DNA of 64,000 nucleotides, from the NCBI GenBank assembly GCA_949316235.1, contig OX438748.1:1491001-1555000 (forward strand), read 5' to 3'. The DNA comes from Oegoconia quadripuncta (Eukaryota; Arthropoda; Insecta; Lepidoptera; Autostichidae). Position numbers and translations under genes: made by a program. This document shows positions 56,651 through 64,000 of this stretch, piece by piece (position 1 is the stretch's first letter; the number at the start of each line of letters is the position of its first letter). The notes under the pieces were generated by a model. The model was not told the DNA's origin, searched no databases, and saw only the letters and a list, made by a program, of their open reading frames with translations.

Positions 56651-57364
56651 ACTTATACATAGCCCTTTGAATGAACTACTGATTTTGCGGAGTCTGCTTA
56701 CGTGACCTGCAAGATTATCTTTATATCTTGTATTATATTTATCACTATTTTTCCTAAATTATGCTATATTTTTTTTTACATATTTTAGATCTTCAAAAAG
56801 TACTTTGACGAAAAGGTTAGAATATTATACCTACTCTTTATACTTATCTCTAAGTGACACTGAAGGTCTCAATTGATAAATTGGGCGAATAACGTCAAAG
56901 ATGCCCCAAATATAAGTGTTTCGGCGTTCCAGACATTAAAATTTCAATGCTTGAAACAACATCCACGTTTGACTTTACGAAATATACGGAAATGCACAAG
57001 TGAGGGGGGATGAGCCCATCTCATTGCGTTTCAAGAGGAAACCGCCAAGGATAGAAATGCGTGGAAGGTTATGGGGGTGGCCGTTTGCCCAACAGTACGA
57101 CAAGATAGGCTGATAAAAAGAAATTAAACCCGGGGATAGTTTTTGCCCATATGTGATGAAAATTGACCCTATTCGAAGATATTGAGCGTTTAACACAGTT
57201 GCTTTGATCTATCTAGATGATATTATAATCATTGGATAATCATGATTCCTCGTCGTTTTCTAAATTTTCAATTTATAGTTATGTATAAGCTTCATCCCCC
57301 CGAATAATCCCGGCTACGAGTCTGATATAGACCAATTTGTATCGCTCTGCCACAGCGCGCTCTG

Positions 57365-57450
57365 TTTCAACGCCTAACTTCCCCTTTACCAACAAATTGC
57401 TTCACGTAGCTGGCAGGCGCTAGAATAACTTCCACCCGAGAGACTCTTCT
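57365..57450. repeat. Dispersed repeat, copy 1
   Basis: TTTCAACGCCTAACTT, then CAAATTGCTTCACGTAGCTG and GGCAGGCGCTAGAATAACT. A diverged copy in the same orientation is at 58385-58455. No element family recognised. Confidence 0.6.
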
Positions 57451-57557
57451 AGTAATATGATGTTGAAACGAGATGTACCATCGGGCTTATAAGTGTATAT
57501 CCAGTTCCAGCTCAAACACCTAAATAAGCTACATAAAATGTGATCACACTAAATATG

Positions 57558-57885
57558 CCTCCGCCTCCGTGGCTCAATGTAAACAACATTGGGTTTACGA
57601 TTCGGAGGTCGCGGGTTCGATCCCCAGCAGGGTACATATGTACTCGGTTTGGTTGGTGGTAGGGCATTTTAAATGTCCGCCTGGCTAGCTACCACCATCT
57701 TATCTAAATTTGCTGCCAAACATCAATGAATAACATTGTTGAGTTCCTGTTCTCAAAGATAATATAGCCAGTTCCCCAAATGTTGGGGTTTCCGGGTCAG
57801 TACTCTTCCACATTCCACCTCATCTACACTTAACATCAGGTGTGATTGAGGTCAAGTGCTAACCGCGATGTGCATAAAAAAAATT
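57558..57885 (+). mobile_element. SINE family A, nearly full length
   Basis: Head GCCTCCGTGGCTCAATGTAA, B box GGTTCGATCCC at about 57616-57626, body GGTTGGTGGTAGGGCATTTT and CTAGCTACCACCATCTTATC, then CGGGTCAGTACTCTTCC, ACATCAGGTGTGATTGAGGT and an A-run. The head is tRNA-derived, but the rest of the sequence does not allow a functional tRNA. Confidence 0.85.
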
Positions 57886-57889
57886 ACAT

Positions 57890-58060
57890 ATATATGAGAA
57901 TGTCTTTGTGTATGTATGTTACCTCTTCAAGCCTAAACGACTGGACAGATTTGGATTAAATTTGGTTGGTAGACAGATTAGGACCTAGATTAATACATAG
58001 GCAAATGTTTTTGATGAAATATTCCACGCGAACGAAGTCGCAGGCAACAACTGATTATAT
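57890..58060 (+). mobile_element. LINE 3' tail fragment
   Basis: GTATGTATGTTACCTCTTCA, then AGCCTAAACGACTGGACAGA, then CGAACGAAGTCGCAGGCAAC. This is a common lepidopteran retroelement tail type. Shorter relatives are at 59970-60030 and, inverted, at 63240-63300. Confidence 0.5.
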
Positions 58061-58384
58061 TTATTTTTATTTATTTATTTATCATTTATTGCACACAAGA
58101 AAAAAATATATAAAAAAGAAGAATATATATAAATAACATAAAATATACATTATATACCTACCTATATTTATTGTATAGGACTGAATTAGGAATCTTACGT
58201 TTAAATGACTTGATCACAGCTTGAAACAGAACCTTAACAACACAAAAATGAAGATGCAAACTTGAACTTTCCCAAATTACCCTTAATTCCCGTCACTAGT
58301 TTTACTTTAGAATATACAAATTTGCGTCCCGCTTTCCTTCTGTAAAGTACGTTTGTATCGCAGACTCGTTGGGGCGACCTTTTG

Positions 58385-58455
58385 TTTCAAACGCCTAACT
58401 TTTGCGTCAGCTACAATTTGCTATTAGCGATCTGGCAGGCGCTAAATTAACTCTT
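58385..58455. repeat. Dispersed repeat, copy 2
   Basis: TTTCAAACGCCTAACTT, then CAATTTGCTATTAGCGATCT and GGCAGGCGCTAAATTAACT. Same orientation as copy 1 at 57365, about 1 kb away. Confidence 0.6.
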
Positions 58456-58727
58456 TGCAAGCTCTCAGAAGCTTGAGTTAAAATTGGACGGCAACAAAAT
58501 GACAACACTGGGACAAGAAGTTTGTGATTGGGAATTTTATTGACATACACAGTTGCCTATAAATTTTACTGAGATTCGGAGGATTACGAATTCAAATTTG
58601 GAATTTAAAAAAAGAAACAAACAAGGAGAATAAGCGATAAGTCCTCTTTGGGATAAGTCCGCCGTTGTACTCAATTTATGTATCAATGCAAAAATAATGT
58701 ATTGCCTTTTTGTACAATAAAGCGTTT

Positions 58728-58755
58728 ACAAACAAACAAACAAACAAACAAACAA
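58728..58755. repeat. (CAAA)n microsatellite
   Basis: About six CAAA units directly after TTTGTACAATAAAGCGTTTA, which looks like a retroelement 3' end with its simple-repeat tail. Confidence 0.7.
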
Positions 58756-59059
58756 GCGATAGCGATCAACTTTGTTCCGCTATAAACACAATTTATTGCG
58801 TAAAAAAATATTTTCATATTTTGCATTACAGAACCCGGCTCTTCCCGTGAATGTCGTAAAACGCGACTATAAGATTCTCCAAAACAACATCCATAGACTT
58901 TCGAGGTTCAACGGCGATGGGCTCACCCCCTGTCGCATGCGCATTTCTGTATATTTCGAATGGTGAACCGTGGATGTAGTTTCAACTATTAAATTTTTAG
59001 TATTTGGAACACATAAACGCTAATATTTGTGGTGTCTCTGACCATATATGTATACCAAG

Positions 59060-59230
59060 GCATGGAACTCCCTTCCGGCGTCAGTCTTTCCTGAATCCTA
59101 CAACCTTAGGATCTTCAAGAGCGGAGTGAATAGGCATTTACTGAGATCGCGTGCTCCATCTTCGACCACATCGTCACTTTCCATCAGGTGAGATTGTGGT
59201 CAAACGCGAATCCAGTCAACCATTAAAAAA
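59060..59230 (+). mobile_element. LINE C-terminus and 3' end, copy 1
   Basis: Plus reading AWNSLPASVFPESYNLRIFK, then SGVNRHLLRSRAPSSTT, is the C-terminal motif of LINE reverse transcriptase frames. It is followed by CATCAGGTGAGATTGTGGTC, AAACGCGAATCCAGTCAACC and an A-run. Confidence 0.7.
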
Positions 59231-60029
59231 ATATATATTTCAGATAATGGTCGTGATTTAATGTATCTATTTATAATAATAGCCATTTTAACAATAGAAA
59301 AATATATCTGTCGTTACGTCAAAACCTACCTGTTATGTCCTGACTGGACAGAAGCGTGTGCTCTTGTAAGGGCACAGCGCTGGGCACGGCGCAAATGCGA
59401 AGCCATTAAAAATTTATTATTAGAAAGGTTGGAAAATCATCCCCACTGTTATTTCGCGTCTAGACCGATGGACATTACCTATACATTTTGATAACTAGAA
59501 TAGTTTGCGTAATATAATTGAAAGAAATATAAACTGAAACAAGCTTATTGTAAAAAAAAACTATTATAAAGAAGCTGTGTTATGTCAATATGTCGCACAT
59601 TGAAACTTTAACATTGGCGGTCTAGTGTAGAACTTCGTAGCGCTACGTGGCACCATTGTAGCCGAGTCTACGCTAATTTGCATCTACGTAGCACGACAAA
59701 CTTGACTTCTGATGAGCGAATTGTACTGTAGGTAGGGTGACAATGTATGATATATCTTTTGGACTTCAACTCGGTGGGAATTATTACTTGGAATCTACTT
59801 TATCCTAGTTCACCCACTAATTTATAGCAGAATAAACTACCTTCCAACCTCTAATAATTTCAAATATAGACCGAATCGAAATGTCATAAAAAAATTTAAA
59901 ACTATAATCCAAATAACCGCTGCATTATCTTTTCACCAGACTAGCCTAAATGGAAGGTGACGTTTTTCGAGTGTATGTATTATTACCTCCTGTAACCTAA
60001 ACGGCTTGACCGACTTAATACGAACAGCC

Positions 60030-60195
60030 AAGACATGGAATTACTCAGTCTTTCCTGGATCCTACAACCTTAGGATCTTCAAAAGCAGCATGAATAGGCA
60101 TTTACTGGGATCGCGTGCTTCATTTTCGACCACATCGTCACTTTCCATCAGGTGAGATTGTGGTCAAACGCGTATCCAGTTAATCATAAAAAAGT
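60030..60195 (+). mobile_element. LINE C-terminus and 3' end, copy 2
   Basis: Same sequence as 59060-59230: CCTACAACCTTAGGATCTTC, then TCAGGTGAGATTGTGGTCAA and AAACGCGTATCCAGTTAATC plus A-run, with a small internal deletion in the coding part. Confidence 0.7.
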
Positions 60196-60199
60196 GTAA

Positions 60200-61510
60200 G
60201 GTATCGATCGATTCGCCTTTATCCCCATAGTGTCATAGATACATTTATGGTAAAAAATCCAACATGGCGCCCGCAACGTACAAATTTACTGTCGGGCTTT
60301 GGTTTACAAATACTTTATTAAAGTAAGCAAGAGTATGTGTCCTTGGAGAACCTTTATCAATCAATCAAATAAGTTTGATTTCGTAAGTTATAAAAACAAC
60401 ATCTGAAAACGTCATGACATACAATTACCGTTCATTCACAAGACCCCAGAGAAGAATGAGCAAGAATTTCATTTATCGCTTTAGTTATTCTCTTCCCCTC
60501 ATTCATTCCATACCAACTTAACATACCTCGTTCTATATTGCTTGCGTCATTATGCAAGATACACCTTTCTCTAATTCCACATTTCAATGAAATCTAAAAT
60601 CATGGTCACCTTACTCACCAGAACTAAGCACAAGTGGGCTCGTTAGTGATGTGAAAGCACAACTACTGGGGCGAATACGGCTACTGGAGCGAACATAGCT
60701 CCACAAATGGAATTACTTTAGTGCAGGAAACTGTTGGAATTGGAAGTGTTATGCAGAACATGTGGACTCTAAGATGTTTGAATAATTGGATAGTCACGGT
60801 ACTTGAGGAGTACAGTGAACGACAGATATAATTGCAGCAGAGTAGTCCTAAAAGTAGAGAGAAAGAAAGAAAAGAAAAAGTATTTATTGCCAACAAATAC
60901 AGAGAAATTTTCGTGGGTATAACATTTTGCATAATTAAATGTATTTGTGGCAAAGGGATTGGGCGTCAGCATTTGCTGCCAATATGTCGTATGGCAATTG
61001 ACAGCGCTGGTTTTCAGCGCAACCCCTCTCTCACTTAGGTTTTAAAAATAAAACGGCAGTCAGGCGCGTTCCCACATACACTTATGTGTGAGAAAAAAAA
61101 AACAGGAAAAAAAGGAAAAAAAACTGCTGTTTGTGGTAACAAAAAAAAAGATCTTAAAAATAAAAATTCATATGTGAATTAGCCACAAAGCACACTTTTT
61201 ACGTCTAAGTAAGTAGGGGAGAGTTCTGAGATTTTCTAATGATAAAACGGCGAATAAGTGGATTTACGTTAAATTAAATCCCACTCTGCGTTTGCCTTTG
61301 CGCTGTTTGCACTGTAGAACTTTTATGCCCCATAAATAGAATTTTCAGAAAACTCGCAGCATAAATCCTCGAGGCAAATAAACCAAATGTGTTAAACGCT
61401 GAATATCTAGGAAACGGAGAATTGTTTCTATCAACTTGGGAAAAATTATCACCGCTTTGGACAAACCGCTATCAAATATGTCCAGCTATTTTGGCGCTAT
61501 GATGCTAGAC
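60200..61510. other. AT-rich stretch, no gene seen
   Basis: A short LINE tail scrap (CCCCAGAGAAGAATGAGCAAG) lies at about 60444-60465, and A-rich runs at 61090-61150. The open frames here show no recognisable protein. Confidence 0.4.
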
Positions 61511-61514
61511 CGAC

Positions 61515-61805
61515 ATCATCATCATCCGCCCGTAAACATCCCACTACAGGAATTATAGGCCTTCCCTCGTATATGAGGGAGTATGGGCCGCGGTCCGCTA
61601 CGCTGGCCCAATGCGGGTTGGGGACTTCACATGCCTTTGAATTTTTATTTCTCTGGAATTTTTATTTTTTGGGAGCAGTCGGATAAATGCACATAAGTAA
61701 ATTAAATTTAAAAACTCATTGGTACATTGCCTGCCTGGGAATCGAACCCGGACCACCTAAATTGAGAGAACGCGTCTTAACCGCTGAGCCACCGACGCTA
61801 GACAG
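61515..61805 (-). mobile_element. SINE family C with tRNA-like head
   Basis: On the minus strand: AGCGTCGGTGGCTCAGCGGT (A box), B box GGTTCGATTCCC, then TTTACTTATGTGCATTTATC, and a 3' part with GGCATGTGAAGTCCCCAACC and GATGATGATGATG-like sequence at the end. The 3' part matches 39010-39245. Confidence 0.8.
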
Positions 61806-62229
61806 ACATACAAATAGACAAAGGCTTAATACTGTTGTTGTGTGCAAGTGTGCCATGTATTATATTATTATCATCACTAATAAGAGGAAACTGTTTTGGT
61901 GTATGTGTTGTGTTTATTTTACAAACATATTGTATCGATATTAACTGTTTCTTTCCCAGAAATAAACAAAAAAAAAAAATAACACTTAAGACACTTCTCT
62001 TCGTGACGAGGCTTGACCTCAATCATAGGCCGAAGTTTACCTACGATGGATGATGAGCATTATTAAAATTAAAGTAAGAATAAAACTTTATCTGTAAGCA
62101 AACTTTCATACAGTTTATATATTTATCTACGTTAATATTGATATTAGAAATAAACGAACCCCACGAGGCGGAAGTATTTGATCGCGAACTTTGTAAATCG
62201 AATTTTTATCCAAGCATCTAGGATGTTAT

Positions 62230-62997
62230 CAGAGGTGTGACTTATCTAAGATACAAGTATCTGAAATACAGATACAAGATGCAAGATACGTATTTTCATT
62301 TTGTATCTAAAATACTTTTTAAAAAATCATTTTGTATCTTGTATTTAAATATATTTTGTTTGGTATCTTAGTATTTTATAAATACTTTTTCTGATAAAAT
62401 ACTTTTAGTAATATATTAGTACAAATATATAAAATAAATGCGTAAAATTGAGCATGTCATTATTAGTCCAACATCACATTGGTAGATGGCGACTCTTTCT
62501 TTGCACTGCACTGGCCTGTATCTATACAAGATGTGGCAAATGCACAAGTCGTGCGAGCCAAACAATTAAAAAAAAAAAAACTGAAATGTAATTTCATTTG
62601 AGAAGATGACCGCCTTTTTGTATATATTACATTACATTAAGTTATTTACGAATAATTCGTAAATAACTTAATGTTAAGTTATTTACATACGTAAATAACA
62701 TTAAGTTATTTACGAATAAATCGTGTTATGTTATGTAACGTGTGTGTTATGTTATCGTGTTATGCTCGTGTTATGTCAATTAAGAAAAATAAACTTAGAA
62801 TTCATTAAAATAAAATCTTGTTTTCTTACAAAAGTATTTGTATCTTAAGAAGTATTTAGAAGATACGTATTTGGTATTTAGTATTTCAGATACTATTCTC
62901 GAAAGTATTTTGTATCTGGTATCTGAAATACTTTATTTAAAAGTATCTTGCATTTTGTATTGCAGATACTTTGTACAGGGTATTTTGTACATCTCTG
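62230..62997. mobile_element. Non-autonomous hAT-type DNA transposon, 768 bp
   Basis: It begins CAGAGGTGT and ends ACATCTCTG, short terminal inverted repeats of the hAT type. It is flanked by identical 8-base direct repeats GATGTTAT at 62222-62229 and 62998-63005, the hAT target-site length. Long subterminal parts on both sides are built from GTATCT / GATACA and GTATTT words in opposite orientation. There is no transposase frame. Confidence 0.9.
62634..62674. repeat. Perfect 41-base palindrome inside the hAT element
   Basis: Twenty-base arms starting ACATTAAGTTATTTACGAAT around one central A. A further partial copy of the arm follows at 62675-62720. Confidence 0.9.
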
Positions 62998-63551
62998 GAT
63001 GTTATTTGCTCACATTATTGTCTCGACCGACAGCGAAGGCTTTATTGGTATTCTTTTGAATTTAGACAGAGATACAATGGAATTTTCTACGATCAAGAAC
63101 GACAAGTTGATTAAAGTTTCAGATTGTTTTTTTATTAGAAAATATTTCAAGTAGATACTTAGCTATCCGCCCGCGTGTGTTATTACATTTTCGACCCTTT
63201 CAAGATGATAACTAGCCTTTGTCCTTCTCCAGGTACCTATCTACTAAATTTCAATATGAGTGATTCAGAGGTTTAGTCGTGAATAGGTAACAAACAGACC
63301 AAGTTACTCCATCCATCGCAGTATAAGCTTCAGCATTTGCTACAACGCTGGTTTTTAGAGGAGCATAACGTGAAGAGCCTTCAAGGTGATTCGGACAGTT
63401 GTATAGGTACTAGTTGTGTACATACATAAGTTAGTAGCCCAGCTGGCGAAAGGCGAAAGTTATTCACCCACAACACACGTATTTTTTCAAGGATAAGGCC
63501 GATATTTTCGGCTTCCATTACAGAGGTTATAAATGACTTCAAATACAAGCT

Positions 63552-63826
63552 GTGTGACTTGCTGTGATTGGTTGCGCCCTGTACCCCGCCACCCCATTTG
63601 GCGTCTTCCATATGAACGTTGCCTTTTTTCTCATTGATAAAATAAGGTACAATCGAAATGAAGTAAGTCTGTTAATTTGTTTTTTCATTTGCACTTACAT
63701 TAATTTTTTGTACTCAGAAACAAAATCTTTAAGGCTAGTTTTTTTAATGAATACATTATTTTATTGTCATGTACACGTGCAATTGCCAAAGTTTGTCGGG
63801 TTAATTTTGTTAGACGCTATATATAG
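63552..63826 (+). mobile_element. Inverted-repeat DNA element (MITE family 1), copy 3, left end missing
   Basis: Matches 44391-44676: GTGATTGGTTGCGCCCTGTA, TTCCATATGAACGTTGCC, AATCGAAATGAAGTAAGTCT, ending TTGTTAGACGCTATATATAG. The left inverted repeat is absent. Confidence 0.8.
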
Positions 63827-64000
63827 ATTGTGGATGTGGATAGACACATTATAGGACCACAAGAGCGTATACCACTACATGCACAAATTACTCTCGCTAA
63901 TATAACTATACTATTATATTATCGTTCGACCAACATAATGTAATATCTCATCCTTACATAAATGAATGTGCCAACTCTGAATACAGTCGCACCAAACGCG

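Noticed and set aside
56975..57196. Open frames on both strands around a GC-rich segment (plus reading KDRNAWKVMGVAVCP)
   Set aside because: The plus reading vaguely recalls a LINE protein C-terminus, but it is too short and weak to call.
57600..57640. Possible tRNA genes at 2.4, 40.6, 42.5, 47.4, 54.4, 57.6 and 61.7 kb, judged by B boxes such as GGTTCGATCCC
   Set aside because: The sequences occur as repeated copies with long unrelated bodies and A-rich tails, and they lack full cloverleaf pairing. They are SINE heads.
59261..59491. 76-codon plus frame with WTEACALVRAQRWARRKCEA
   Set aside because: It looks protein-like but matches nothing that I recognise, and LINE fragments flank it. It is probably a retroelement piece and is not called.

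Overview
This is a eukaryotic window, almost certainly from a moth or butterfly. It is AT-rich, has spliced genes with GT-AG introns, and is crowded with tRNA-derived SINEs, LINE 3' fragments and small inverted-repeat DNA elements of the kinds common in Lepidoptera. I recognise one host gene: futsch, the insect MAP1 (microtubule-associated protein 1A/1B) homologue, on the minus strand. Its visible coding part is five exons: 52151-51993, 39465-39284, 34922-34751, 33987-7396 and 7317-7148. All four introns have GT-AG borders and the phases join exactly, giving at least 9,090 residues. The 5' coding exon(s), start codon and promoter are not recognised and are probably beyond 64000.

The protein opens with the MAP1 metallo-beta-lactamase-like heavy-chain region (exons at 52, 39 and 34.8 kb and the first ~300 bases of the giant exon). 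A Lys-rich basic segment follows, then a Glu/Lys-rich linker, and then about 5,400 residues of KSP-rich repeats (29.8-13.5 kb). After another linker comes a second, different array of ten Thr/Val-rich units (11.8-8.6 kb), and the gene ends with the conserved MAP1 light-chain-type C-terminal domain (7.58-7.15 kb). The KSP array is ordered at several levels. Modules of 54, 68, 75 and 82 residues differ by multiples of seven. Between 20.3 and 26.4 kb they form higher-order units of 197 residues (75+68+54, 591 bp) or 143 residues (429 bp). Between 17.0 and 19.4 kb they form units of 225, 157 and 150 residues.

The rest is intron or flanking DNA colonised by mobile elements. The 12.5-kb intron (39466-51992) holds a 5'-truncated LINE with a reverse transcriptase reading frame (45145-46384), a nested pair of inverted-repeat elements (44237-44805), other hairpin elements and several SINEs. 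The 4.4-kb intron (34923-39283) holds decayed RTE-type LINE pieces, an inverted-repeat element whose left end lies in two adjoining perfect palindromes, and a SINE. The part upstream of the last visible exon (52152-64000) holds SINEs, LINE tails, a non-autonomous hAT element with an intact 8-bp target duplication (62230-62997) and a third copy of the inverted-repeat element. The part downstream of the gene (1-7147) holds a SINE fragment and inverted repeats but no gene that I can support.

No CRISPR array, operon, rRNA or convincing functional tRNA gene was seen. The tRNA-like stretches are SINE heads.
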